A DNA stretch of 61,074 nucleotides from Methylibium rhizosphaerae (lineage in GTDB: Bacteria; Pseudomonadota; Gammaproteobacteria; Burkholderiales; Burkholderiaceae_C). The position numbers and the translations under genes are program-made. Below are positions 16,777-24,911 of this stretch, in pieces. The DNA lies in contig NZ_SWAR01000035.1 of the NCBI RefSeq assembly GCF_006386545.1, positions 1 through 61,074 on the forward strand. The letters run 5' to 3'. Within the stretch, counting starts at the first letter, position 1. Every line of letters begins with the position of its first letter. The notes below the pieces were generated by a model. The model saw only the letters and a program-made list of their open reading frames with translations, was not told the origin of the DNA and made no database searches.

Positions 16777-17613
16777 ATGAACCTCTCGCTCGACCGACGC
16801 CAGCTGCTGCTGGCATCCATGGCGTTCGGCGCCGCCACCGGCGCGAGCGCCCAGCCGGCCGCTTCGCCGGTCGTCGCACCGCACCCCGATCTGGCGCTGA
16901 AGCTGATGGTTGTCGGCCGCCGCAGGCCCGGCACCACGCTGGCCGAGCACCGGCACCACATCCGCCAAGTGCACGGCAAATTGGTGGTGCAGAACATCGC
17001 CGCCGATCCCGCCAATGCACCACGGCGCTATGTGCAGAACCCAGTGTTCGACGGCACGTTCCGCGCCCCGGCCCCGGGTGAGGCCGACCCGTTCGCGCTG
17101 AACCGCGACTTTGTCACCCAGATCTGGTTTCCCGACCTGCCGGCGCTGGGGCGGGCACGGCAGTCCGCCTTCTATCTGGAGAAGGTCAAGCACGACGAGG
17201 ACAACTTCGTCGACCAGGCCAGCGTCGTCTTCATGCCGGTGCGCGAACGCGTGATGGCCGGGGCCGCCGCGCCGGCGAACCAGCGCGTGAAGCTGTTCGG
17301 CTTCCTGCAGCGCTCGCCGGGTGCAGCGCCCGAAGACTTCCGTCGCGCTTGGGGCACGGCGCCCTGGGCTGCGGGCGGCAGCGCCGGCGCGCTGCGGTAT
17401 GCGCAGAACGACACGCTGCCGACGCCGATGGGCTCGCCGCCGGTCGACGGCATCGACGAGTTCTGGTTCGACGACGAAGCCGGCGCGCGCACCTTCCTCA
17501 CGCGGTGGCAGGTCTGGGTGTCCGAGGCGCTCGTGCGTCCCGGGCTCGCACCCGAAGCCCGCCACTTCGTGCTGCTCGCGCACGAGGACGTGATCCACGC
17601 CGGCCCGCGCTGA
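16777..17613 (+). CDS. EthD-domain protein with signal peptide
   Basis: This 278-residue protein starts with a twin-arginine-like signal (LDRRQLLLASMAFGAATG, cleavage near ASA/QPA). The mature part has two ferredoxin-like EthD/dimeric barrel halves: the first begins LKLMVVGRRRPGTTLAEHRHHIRQVHG, the second VKLFGFLQRSPGAAPEDFRRAWG. EthD-like proteins are usually cytoplasmic, small and dimeric, so export and internal duplication are both unusual. A binding or cyclising role on a polyketide-like aromatic is possible. It stands between the hydrolase and the ring-cleavage dioxygenase, 32 bases from the latter. Confidence 0.75.
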   Translation: MNLSLDRRQLLLASMAFGAATGASAQPAASPVVAPHPDLALKLMVVGRRRPGTTLAEHRHHIRQVHGKLVVQNIAADPANAPRRYVQNPVFDGTFRAPAPGEADPFALNRDFVTQIWFPDLPALGRARQSAFYLEKVKHDEDNFVDQASVVFMPVRERVMAGAAAPANQRVKLFGFLQRSPGAAPEDFRRAWGTAPWAAGGSAGALRYAQNDTLPTPMGSPPVDGIDEFWFDDEAGARTFLTRWQVWVSEALVRPGLAPEARHFVLLAHEDVIHAGPR

Positions 17614-17645
17614 CCTCTTCCTTCCCAACCGGACAGACACCCATC

Positions 17646-18605
17646 ATGAACATCATCGGACCCGACGCCCTGGTCTTCGGCGTCGACGACCTCGCCGCCT
17701 GCGGCCAATACCTGGTCGACTACGGCCTGAAGGACGCCGGTGCCGGCCGCTTCGAGGCGCTCGACGGCACCGCCGTCGTGCTTCGCGCCAGGAACGACCC
17801 GGCGCTGCCGCCCGAGATGGGCACCGCGAGCCTGCTGCGCGAGACCGTCTACGGCGTGGCCGACACCGCGGCGCTCGATGCGATCGAGGCCGAACTGCGC
17901 CGCGACCGCGAGGTCAGCCGCCGCGACGGCGTGCTGCGCTGCGTCGACGACATGGGCTTTGCGCTCGCGTTCCAGGTCACGGTGAGGCGGCCCATCGCGC
18001 TGCCCGCCGAGACTGTCAACGCCCCCGGCGCCGCGCCGCAGCGCGGGCCGAACGCGATCGGCGTCACGCCCGACATGGCGGCGCTGCCGCGCACGCTGTC
18101 GCACGTCGTCTACTTCGTGCCTGATGTTGCGAAGGCCGAAGCCTTCTACACGCGCCTCGGCTTCGTCTGCACCGACCGCTTCACCGGCGTCGGCCCGTTC
18201 CTGCGCCCGGCCGGCACACTGGACCACCACACGCTGTTCATGATCGAGACGCCGGCGTTCATGAAAGGCTGCGAGCATTTCACCTTCCACATGGGCGGGC
18301 CGACCGAGGTGCTGCTCGCCGGCACGCGTTTCGTCGAAAAGGGCTACGAGAGCTTCTGGGGCCCGGGCCGGCACCTGTACGGCAGCAACTGGTTCTGGTA
18401 CTTCAACTCGCCGCTCGGCTGTCACGTCGAGTACGACGCCGACATGGACCTGCACGACGACAGCTGGACCGCGCGCGAGACGGGCATGGGCGCCGACGCC
18501 TCGCAGGCCTTCCTGTTCCAGTACCGGCAGAAGTGGGCGCCTTCAGGCCCGCCGCCCGGTGGGCCCGCCCACCAGCCCGGTTCGCCGCCTGGCGGCAAGC
18601 ACTGA
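17646..18605 (+). CDS. VOC-family extradiol ring-cleavage dioxygenase (FdeC-like)
   Basis: This 319-residue two-domain vicinal-oxygen-chelate protein carries probable Fe(II) ligands in the second domain: His153 (LSHVVYF), His211 (CEHFTF) and Glu262 (CHVEYD). The spacing resembles the H-H-E triad of BphC-type extradiol dioxygenases. The C-terminal 20 residues are Pro/Gly-rich and disposable-looking. I chose ATG 17646; upstream in-frame codons fall inside the EthD gene. It is followed by a Rieske ferredoxin and an FAD monooxygenase, the same trio as fdeC-fdeD-fdeE, where the monooxygenase 8-hydroxylates naringenin and the dioxygenase opens ring A. I expect cleavage of a catechol made by the neighbouring monooxygenase. 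Confidence 0.82.
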   Translation: MNIIGPDALVFGVDDLAACGQYLVDYGLKDAGAGRFEALDGTAVVLRARNDPALPPEMGTASLLRETVYGVADTAALDAIEAELRRDREVSRRDGVLRCVDDMGFALAFQVTVRRPIALPAETVNAPGAAPQRGPNAIGVTPDMAALPRTLSHVVYFVPDVAKAEAFYTRLGFVCTDRFTGVGPFLRPAGTLDHHTLFMIETPAFMKGCEHFTFHMGGPTEVLLAGTRFVEKGYESFWGPGRHLYGSNWFWYFNSPLGCHVEYDADMDLHDDSWTARETGMGADASQAFLFQYRQKWAPSGPPPGGPAHQPGSPPGGKH

Positions 18606-18631
18606 GTCTGAGCGAAGCCACGAAGAGCATC

Positions 18632-18991
18632 ATGCGCCTGTGCCACCTCGACGACCTGCCCGACGGCGATTCGCGCGGCTTCGACCCGCACGCGACCGGC
18701 CGCGACACGGTCGTGGTCGTGCGCCAGGGTGCCACGCTGCACGCCTGGGCCAACGCCTGCCCGCACCACGGCACGCCGATGGCGTGGCGCAAGAACGCCT
18801 TCCTGAACGCCGCGCGCGACCGCATCGTCTGCGCGGCGCACGGCGCACAGTTCGAGATCGACACCGGCCGCTGCACCCTCGGGCCCTGCCTCGGGGAGGC
18901 GCTGGTGCCGGTGCCCCTGAAGATCCACGAGAGCGGCGAGGTCCACCTCGCCAGCGACGACATCCACGACAACAAGGAGACCGCGTCATGA
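18632..18991 (+). CDS. Rieske-type 2Fe-2S ferredoxin (FdeD-like)
   Basis: This 119-residue soluble ferredoxin has the Rieske ligand pairs CPHHG (Cys/His near residues 44-46) and CAAHG (near 67-70). No membrane helix or oxygenase domain is present. I chose ATG 18632, 26 bases after the VOC gene; longer in-frame starts overlap that gene. Its stop overlaps the start of the FAD monooxygenase. A ferredoxin beside an extradiol enzyme may re-reduce oxidised active-site iron, as XylT does for catechol 2,3-dioxygenase. This role is inference from position. Confidence 0.87.
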   Translation: MRLCHLDDLPDGDSRGFDPHATGRDTVVVVRQGATLHAWANACPHHGTPMAWRKNAFLNAARDRIVCAAHGAQFEIDTGRCTLGPCLGEALVPVPLKIHESGEVHLASDDIHDNKETAS

Positions 18992-20118
18992 CTTCTGCAG
19001 CCCGACGCATCATCATCATCGGCGGCGGCTTCTCCGGCATGTCCGCCGCCATCGAATGCGCCAAGCAAGGCGCCGAGGTCGACCTCGTCGAGATCGACCC
19101 CGGCTGGCGCAGCTACGGCGCCGGCATCAGCCTTGGCGGCGCCACCTTGCGGGCCCTCGGCACGCTCGGCGTGCTGCAGCGCTTCCTGCAAGAGGGCAGC
19201 GGTCACGACGGCGCCGAGGTGTTCACGCCCGACGGCCGGCTGTTGGCGCAGCTGCCCACGCCGCGCCTGGCCGGCCCCGACGTGCCAGGCTGCGGTGCGA
19301 TCATGCGGCCGGTGCTGGCGAAGATGCTCGCCGACGCGACACGCGCGGCCGGCGTGCGCGTGCGGCTGGGCTGCACCTTCACCGCCATCGACCAGCGCGA
19401 AGACGCGGTCGACGTGGCCTTCAGCGACGGCACGCGCGGGCAGTACGACCTGCTCATCGGCGCCGACGGCCTGTACTCCAAGGTGCGCGAAACGGTGTTC
19501 CCCGACGCCCCGCAACCGCGCTACAGCGGGCAGGGCGTGTGGCGCGCCGTCTTGCCGCGGCCCGCGGAGGTGCAGGGCACGATCATGTGGGTCGGGCCGA
19601 AGGTGAAGACCGGCGTGAACCCGGTGTCGAAGCAGGAGATGTACCTCTTCGTCACCGAAGACCGGCCGGTCAACGAACGCATCGAGCCCGCGCGCTTCGT
19701 GCCGATGCTCCAGGAATTGCTGGCGCCCTTTTCAGCGCCGCTGATCCAGCAGGTGCGCGCGCAGCTCGGCGAGGCGTCGCAGATCATCTACCGCCCGCTC
19801 GAAGGCCTGCTGGTGCCGCAGCCCTGGTACCGTGGCCGCGTGGTGCTGATCGGCGACACCGTGCACGCCACCACCCCGCACCTGGCCTCCGGCGCCTGCA
19901 TCGGCATCGAGGACGGCCTCGTGCTGGCCGAGGAGCTGGGCCGTGCTGCCGGCGTGGAAGCCGCGCTGGCAGCGTTCCAGCAGCGCCGCTGGGAGCGCTG
20001 CCGCATGGTCGTCGAGAACTCGGCGCGCCTCGGCGAGATCGAGGCCACCGGCGGCGACAAGGCCGAGCACGCCCGCATCATGCGCGATTCGATGATCGCG
20101 CTGGCGCAGCCGATCTGA
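18988..20118 (+). CDS. FAD-dependent monooxygenase (FdeE-like, third copy)
   Basis: This 376-residue aromatic hydroxylase has FAD motif IIIIGGGFSGMSAA (Gly12, Gly14, Gly17). GADGLYSK is the middle motif, and GDTVHATTPHLASGA near residue 290 is the second FAD motif, then GIEDGLVLAEEL. The start overlaps the Rieske ferredoxin stop (ATGA), so the two are translationally coupled. In the naringenin operon the equivalent gene makes the ring-A catechol that the VOC enzyme then cleaves. By position this is the most likely committed step of the pathway here. Confidence 0.87.
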   Translation: MTSAARRIIIIGGGFSGMSAAIECAKQGAEVDLVEIDPGWRSYGAGISLGGATLRALGTLGVLQRFLQEGSGHDGAEVFTPDGRLLAQLPTPRLAGPDVPGCGAIMRPVLAKMLADATRAAGVRVRLGCTFTAIDQREDAVDVAFSDGTRGQYDLLIGADGLYSKVRETVFPDAPQPRYSGQGVWRAVLPRPAEVQGTIMWVGPKVKTGVNPVSKQEMYLFVTEDRPVNERIEPARFVPMLQELLAPFSAPLIQQVRAQLGEASQIIYRPLEGLLVPQPWYRGRVVLIGDTVHATTPHLASGACIGIEDGLVLAEELGRAAGVEAALAAFQQRRWERCRMVVENSARLGEIEATGGDKAEHARIMRDSMIALAQPI

Positions 20119-20130
20119 AGTAGCCGCGAC

Positions 20131-21291
20131 ATGATCAGCACCGACTCCAAGCGCGGCCGCACCGCCCTGATGGTGGCGCATTGCGCCGGCATGGTCGATC
20201 TCGTGGCGCTGCCCGTCTGGGTGGGCACGCTGATCGCGCAGTTTCGCTTCGATGCGCGGCAGGCCGGCCTGCTGGCGACGCTGTTTCTCGCCGGCGCGGT
20301 GGCCGCAAGCCTGGTGCTGGCGCCACGCTTCAACCGGCTGAACGGGCGCCTCGTCGCGACGCTCGGCTTCGCTGCCGCGGCGCTGGGCTTCGGCATCGCG
20401 TCGACGACCGCAGACTTTGGCGTGCTCGGCGGGCTGCACCTGCTGTGCGGCCTCGCTGCCGGCAGCGCCTTGAGCGTCACGCACGGCACCATCGCGCGCA
20501 GCGGCCGTCCGCACCGGCTCTTTGCGCTTGTCGGCATGGCGCTCGGCGTGTTCGCGATCGTGTTCCTCGGCGCCACGCCGAAGGTGGTCGCCGCGGCGGG
20601 TGGGGCGGTGCTGTTCCAGGTGTTCGCCGGCGTCATGGCGGTCGGTGCGCTGGTCTCGGCGTTCGCGTTTCCGGTGCCGGACGCCTCGGGCGACGGTGAT
20701 GCGCCGAGCCAGGCGGGCGCGCCGATTCCGCGTGTCGTCTGGTTCGGCATCGCCGGCATTGCCTGCATGGGCCTCGTGCAGTCGATGACCTTCAGCTTCC
20801 TCGAGCGTGTGGGCAGCGACCGCGGCTTCGGCCTGCAGGCGGTGACCGGCGTGCTGGTCGCGCTCGGCGTCGTCAACCTGTTCCCCGCCGCGCTCGCCGC
20901 GCTGCTTGAGAAGCGCTGGCCGGCCCAGCGGGTGATGCTCGTCGGGCCCGTGGTACAGGCGCTGCTCGTCGTGGTGATCATGAACGCGACCGGCTTCGCA
21001 CCCTACGCGGTGGCTGCGTCGGTGTTCGCGGCAGTGATGATCTTCAGCCACACCTTCGCTTTCGGCCTGCTGGCGCAGCTCGACCGCAGCGGCCGCGCCA
21101 TGGCGGCCACGCCGGCCATGCTGATGATCGGCGCGGCTATCGGGCCCGTGCTGGGCGGCACGCTGGTGCAGGCCTTCGGCTACGGCAGCCTGGGCGCGGC
21201 GGCGGTCTCGATCGCCGCGGTCGCCGTGCTCTGCTTCTCGCGCGTTCGGCCCACCGCGGCTGCCGGCGTGCAGCAGGAGGCGCTCGCATGA
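20131..21291 (+). CDS. MFS transporter
   Basis: This 386-residue membrane protein has about 12 hydrophobic helices and the major-facilitator loop 2-3 region (FNRLNGRLVATLGF), where the usual GRR motif is degenerate. It starts 12 bases after the FAD monooxygenase and ends on a stop that overlaps a small 20-codon frame. In the fde operon an MFS gene sits at the same place between monooxygenase and cyclase. Uptake of the aromatic substrate is likely; efflux of a toxic intermediate is also possible. Confidence 0.85.
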   Translation: MISTDSKRGRTALMVAHCAGMVDLVALPVWVGTLIAQFRFDARQAGLLATLFLAGAVAASLVLAPRFNRLNGRLVATLGFAAAALGFGIASTTADFGVLGGLHLLCGLAAGSALSVTHGTIARSGRPHRLFALVGMALGVFAIVFLGATPKVVAAAGGAVLFQVFAGVMAVGALVSAFAFPVPDASGDGDAPSQAGAPIPRVVWFGIAGIACMGLVQSMTFSFLERVGSDRGFGLQAVTGVLVALGVVNLFPAALAALLEKRWPAQRVMLVGPVVQALLVVVIMNATGFAPYAVAASVFAAVMIFSHTFAFGLLAQLDRSGRAMAATPAMLMIGAAIGPVLGGTLVQAFGYGSLGAAAVSIAAVAVLCFSRVRPTAAAGVQQEALA

Positions 21292-21350
21292 GCCGCCGGG
21301 CCGCTCCCAAGGCGAATTCCGAAGGCCGCAGGCCGGAGGATGCCCAATGA
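21288..21350 (+). CDS. 20-codon coupling ORF between MFS and cyclase genes
   Basis: The frame encodes MSRRAAPKANSEGRRPEDAQ. It begins on an ATG that overlaps the MFS stop and ends on a TGA that overlaps the cyclase ATG at 21347. Ribosomes can thus pass from the MFS to the cyclase gene without a gap. The DNA contains GGCCGCAGGCC, a short palindromic motif that may form a hairpin in the mRNA. It may be a spacer element and not a functional peptide. Confidence 0.35.
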   Translation: MSRRAAPKANSEGRRPEDAQ

Positions 21351-22141
21351 AACCCCGCCGCCGCTTCGTCGACCTGTCGATCTACCTCGAGAACGACGTG
21401 CTGTCCGACCCGCCGCCGCTGGCGCCGAAGATCACCTACCAGAAGCACGCCGACACGCTGCCCGAGTTCATGGCGATGCTGCCGGGCACGGCGCCCGAGG
21501 ACTACCCCGATGGCGAGGCCGCCGCCGCCGAGTGGGTCACGCTGACCACGCACAACGGCACACACCTCGACGCGCCGTGGCACTTCCATTCGACGCAGGA
21601 TGCGAAGAACGGCGGCGCGCGGCCATCGATCACGATCGACCGGGTGCCGCTGGAGTGGTGCTTCCAGCCGGGCGTGAAGCTCGACTTCCGCCACTTCCCG
21701 GACGGCTACGTCGCGACCGCGGCCGATGTCGAGGCAGAGCTGAAGCGCATCGGCCACGCGCTGCAGCCGCTGGATATCGTCGTCGTCAACACACGCGCCG
21801 GCTCGCGCTACGGCCATGCCGACTACCTCGGCGCCGGCTGCGGCATGGGCTACGAAGCGACGATGTACCTGCTCGAGCGCGGCGTGCGTCTGACCGGCAC
21901 CGACGCCTGGAGCTGGGACGCGCCCTTCTCGTACACCGCCAAGAAGGTCGCCGAGACCGGCGACAAGTCGCTGATCTGGGAAGGCCACAAGGCCGGCCGC
22001 GATATCGGCTACTGCCACCTCGAGAAGCTGCACAACCTCGAGTCGCTCCCGGCGCACGGCTTCACGATCAGCTGCTTCCCGCACAAGATCCGCGGCGCCA
22101 GCGCGGGCTGGACGCGCGCCGTCGCGATCTTCGAGGAGTGA
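21347..22141 (+). CDS. Cyclase-family (kynurenine formamidase-like) metal hydrolase
   Basis: This 264-residue protein has the cyclase/KynB signature HNGTHLDAPWHF (residues about 69-80), with histidines and aspartate that bind Zn or Mn. Later GHADY and a conserved TDAWSWDAPF follow. Family members hydrolyse formamides, lactones or related bonds (KynB, isatin hydrolase). A cyclase-family gene is also part of the naringenin operon. Here it could open a lactone formed after ring cleavage. Length is normal. Confidence 0.86.
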   Translation: MKPRRRFVDLSIYLENDVLSDPPPLAPKITYQKHADTLPEFMAMLPGTAPEDYPDGEAAAAEWVTLTTHNGTHLDAPWHFHSTQDAKNGGARPSITIDRVPLEWCFQPGVKLDFRHFPDGYVATAADVEAELKRIGHALQPLDIVVVNTRAGSRYGHADYLGAGCGMGYEATMYLLERGVRLTGTDAWSWDAPFSYTAKKVAETGDKSLIWEGHKAGRDIGYCHLEKLHNLESLPAHGFTISCFPHKIRGASAGWTRAVAIFEE

Positions 22142-22149
22142 CCGTCGAC

Positions 22150-23322
22150 ATGGGGCGAGCGGCACGGCTTGGTGGGGTGTTCGCAGCGTGCCTGCTGGGC
22201 GCCGCCGTGGCGACGGCGGCACCGCCGGTGGTCGTCGGGATGACGCTTCCGTTGAGCGGGCCCGAAGCGCCCTTCGGCACCGCGCTGCGCGACGGCGCCC
22301 GGCTGGCGATCGAGCGCGCCAATGCGGCGGGCGGCGTGGCCGGCCGACCGATCGAACTCGCGCTGCGCGACGACGGCGCTGATCCGCGCCGCGCGGCGGC
22401 GAATGCAGGGCAGTTGCTGCAGGCGGGTGCGTTGGTCCTCGGTGGCGCGCCAGGTGCGGCGTCGACCCGTGCCGTGGCCGAGGTCCTGAGCCCGCCCGGC
22501 AGCGAGCCGCTCGCGGCGCTCGTGGCGCCGGCCACGAGCGCCGACGGCCTGCGCGATCCGGTTCGCCCCGGCGTGTTCCACCTGCGCGCCGGCGTGGCCG
22601 AACAGGCCAATGCGGCGCTGCTCCATCTGGACACCCTGGGCATCGAGCGCTACGCGCTGCTGGCGCAGGACGACGAACTGGGCCGCTCCGCCATCGAGCG
22701 ACTGCAGTTCGAGCTGACGCGCATCGCGATCCGCCCAGTCTCGATCGAGCGCCTGCTGGCCGCAGCGACGGCCGCGGACCTGCGTGCGGCGATGGCGCGT
22801 GTGTGCGGCGTGCAGCCCCAGGCCATCATCCTCGCGCTTGGCGCTGCCGCGGCGGCCAAGGCGCTGGGGGTGTCACGCGCGCAGCAGTGCGCCAGGCAGC
22901 ATCTCGTCTTCAGCGAGACCGGCGCGGTGCTGGCGGCGCACCTGCCCGTCGGCAGGGGGCCCCATCCCTTCGCCGGGCTGCTGGTCACGCAGGTCGTCCC
23001 GCATCCGGACCAGCGGATGCACCCGCTGGTGGACGAATTCCAGCGCGCGCGCGCCGCGTACGGCGGCAGCAGCAGCCACGGGGCGCTGGAGGGCTACCTC
23101 GCGCTGCGCGTCGTCGTCGAGGCCTTGCGATCGTGCGAGCGCAGCCTCGATCGGCGCTGTGTGCTGCGGGTGCTCGGCGCGCGCAGCTTCGACCTGCCCG
23201 GCATGAAAGTCCAGTTCGGTGCGGCCCAGCGCCAGCCGCGCCCCTTCGTCGAAATCAACCTGCTCGATGCGGGCGGGCGCCTGCTACTAAGGCCCCCCGC
23301 ACCACCCTCGGAGACCCCATGA
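22150..23322 (+). CDS. Periplasmic ABC substrate-binding protein (Peripla_BP_6 type)
   Basis: This 390-residue protein has a signal peptide (MGRAARLGGVFAACLLGAAVATA). The mature protein opens PPVVVGMTLPLSGPEAPFG, the start of branched-chain/amide-type binding proteins. Residues such as YALLAQDDELGRSAIERL and GALEGYLALRVVVEAL match the type I fold. I chose ATG 22150; GTG 22138, overlapping the cyclase stop, is an alternative. No permease or ATPase lies beside it. The only matching subunits in the window are the livM/G/F genes at the left end, so this may be their missing binding protein. Confidence 0.82.
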   Translation: MGRAARLGGVFAACLLGAAVATAAPPVVVGMTLPLSGPEAPFGTALRDGARLAIERANAAGGVAGRPIELALRDDGADPRRAAANAGQLLQAGALVLGGAPGAASTRAVAEVLSPPGSEPLAALVAPATSADGLRDPVRPGVFHLRAGVAEQANAALLHLDTLGIERYALLAQDDELGRSAIERLQFELTRIAIRPVSIERLLAAATAADLRAAMARVCGVQPQAIILALGAAAAAKALGVSRAQQCARQHLVFSETGAVLAAHLPVGRGPHPFAGLLVTQVVPHPDQRMHPLVDEFQRARAAYGGSSSHGALEGYLALRVVVEALRSCERSLDRRCVLRVLGARSFDLPGMKVQFGAAQRQPRPFVEINLLDAGGRLLLRPPAPPSETP

Positions 23323-23897
23323 GCTTTCCTCGCATCCACCGCGTCGTCACCGGCCACGATGCCGACGGCAAGGCGATCGTCGCGAGCAGCGGGCCGCTGC
23401 CCAGCGTCGTTGAGATCGCCGCGATCCCGGGCACGGTTTTCCACGAGGTCTGGTCCACCGCGGGCATGCCGGCGCGCGTCGACAACGGCGCCGACCCGAC
23501 GACCGGCGCACTGACGCTGCCCCCGCCGAGCCAAGGCACGCGCATCCGCTTCGTCGACATCCCGCCCGACAGCGATGAGTTCCTCGCGCACGGCGCCGCG
23601 CGCATGAAGGACGCGTTCACACAGGTCGGCGATGCAAAGGCGTCGACGGTGAAGGCCGACTCGCCGCACCCGCTGATGCACCGCACCGAGTCGATCGACT
23701 ACGGCATCGTGATCGACGGCGAGATGACGCTGGTGCTCGACGATTCCGAAGTGCTGCTCAAGCCCGGCAGCGTGGTGGTGCAGCGCGGCACCAACCACGC
23801 CTGGGCCAACCGTTCCGGCAAGCCGTGCCGGATGCTGTTCGTCCTGGTCGACGGCCGCTACGAGCCGTCCATCGCCGCGGCCCTCTCACGACTCTGA
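23319..23897 (+). CDS. Cupin-domain protein
   Basis: This 192-residue protein has a single cupin barrel in its C-terminal half (DYGIVIDGEMTLVLDD, then LKPGSVVVQRGTNHAW). His and Glu positions give an incomplete classic metal site: one histidine is in NHAW, and the DYG position replaces the usual HxH. Its start overlaps the stop of the binding protein (ATGA). A cupin gene lies at the same place in the naringenin operon. It may be an isomerase, a decarboxylase or a ligand-binding protein; an oxygenase role is less likely given the ligands. Confidence 0.82.
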   Translation: MSFPRIHRVVTGHDADGKAIVASSGPLPSVVEIAAIPGTVFHEVWSTAGMPARVDNGADPTTGALTLPPPSQGTRIRFVDIPPDSDEFLAHGAARMKDAFTQVGDAKASTVKADSPHPLMHRTESIDYGIVIDGEMTLVLDDSEVLLKPGSVVVQRGTNHAWANRSGKPCRMLFVLVDGRYEPSIAAALSRL

Positions 23898-23913
23898 AAC
23901 CCGAAGGAACACC

Positions 23914-24897
23914 ATGCGCCTTGCCACCTTGCGCGACGGCTCGCTCGACGGCCGCCTCATCGTCGTCTCTCGTGACCTGACCCGGGCCGTCGCCGCAACG
24001 TCCATTGCACCGAACCTGCTCGATGCGCTGCAGCGCTGGGACGAGTTGAAGGTCCCTCTGGCCGACCTGTGCGACGACCTCGATGCCGGCGATGTACCGG
24101 GAGCTTTTGCGTTCGATCCGTCCCGTTGCGCTGCACCGCTGCCACGCAGTCCGCAATGGCTGGATGCCTCGGCCTTCCTCAACCATGGCCGGTTGATGGA
24201 GCGCGCGTTCAACACGCCACCGATTCCGGACTTCGACACCATCCCCGTCATGTACCAGGGCGCCAGCGATGACTTCCTCGGGCCCACCGACGACGTGCCG
24301 CTGCCGAGCGTTGCCGACGGCATCGACTTCGAGGGCGAGTTCGGCGTGATCTGCGGCCCCGTGCCGATGGCGGTGACGCCCGAGGCCGCGCTGGACTGCG
24401 TGCGCCTCATCGTGCAGGTCAACGACTGGAGCCTGCGCGCGCTGGGCCCGCGAGAGATGACCACCGGCTTCGGCTTCCTGCAGGCCAAGCCCTCGACTTC
24501 ATTCGCGCCGATCGCCGTCACGCCCGACGAACTGGGCGATGCGTGGCGCGACGGCCGTGTGCAGATGCGCCTGCACGTGCAGTGGAACGGCGAGCACTTC
24601 GGCGAGCCGCACGGCGGCGAGATGAACTACCACTTCGGCGAGCTCGTCGCGCATGCGGCGCGTACGAGAAAGCTCACCGCCGGCACGATCGTCGGCTCGG
24701 GCACGGTGTCGAACACCTCACGCGACGCCGGCTCCGCCTGCATCGCCGAGCGCCGCGTGATCGAGAAGATCGATCTCGGCGAGATCCGCACCGGCTTCAT
24801 GAAGTTCGGCGACCACGTGCGCATGCAGGCGCGCTTCGACGACGGGCGCGACGGACCGTTCGGCACCATCGAGCAGCGCGTCGTCGCGGCGCTCTAG
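23914..24897 (+). CDS. Fumarylacetoacetate hydrolase family protein
   Basis: This 327-residue FAH-family protein has the metal-binding run FEGEFGV (near residue 144) and the conserved block VNDWSLRALGPREM. The C-terminal part shows GTIVGSGTVSN. The family hydrolyses acylpyruvates, hydrates or decarboxylates 2-oxo acids, or isomerises them. After extradiol cleavage such an enzyme would process the 2-oxo-4-enoate or acylpyruvate product. The gene follows the cupin after 16 bases and precedes the epimerase after 14 bases. Confidence 0.88.
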   Translation: MRLATLRDGSLDGRLIVVSRDLTRAVAATSIAPNLLDALQRWDELKVPLADLCDDLDAGDVPGAFAFDPSRCAAPLPRSPQWLDASAFLNHGRLMERAFNTPPIPDFDTIPVMYQGASDDFLGPTDDVPLPSVADGIDFEGEFGVICGPVPMAVTPEAALDCVRLIVQVNDWSLRALGPREMTTGFGFLQAKPSTSFAPIAVTPDELGDAWRDGRVQMRLHVQWNGEHFGEPHGGEMNYHFGELVAHAARTRKLTAGTIVGSGTVSNTSRDAGSACIAERRVIEKIDLGEIRTGFMKFGDHVRMQARFDDGRDGPFGTIEQRVVAAL

Positions 24898-24911
24898 CGA
24901 GGCCAAGCGCC

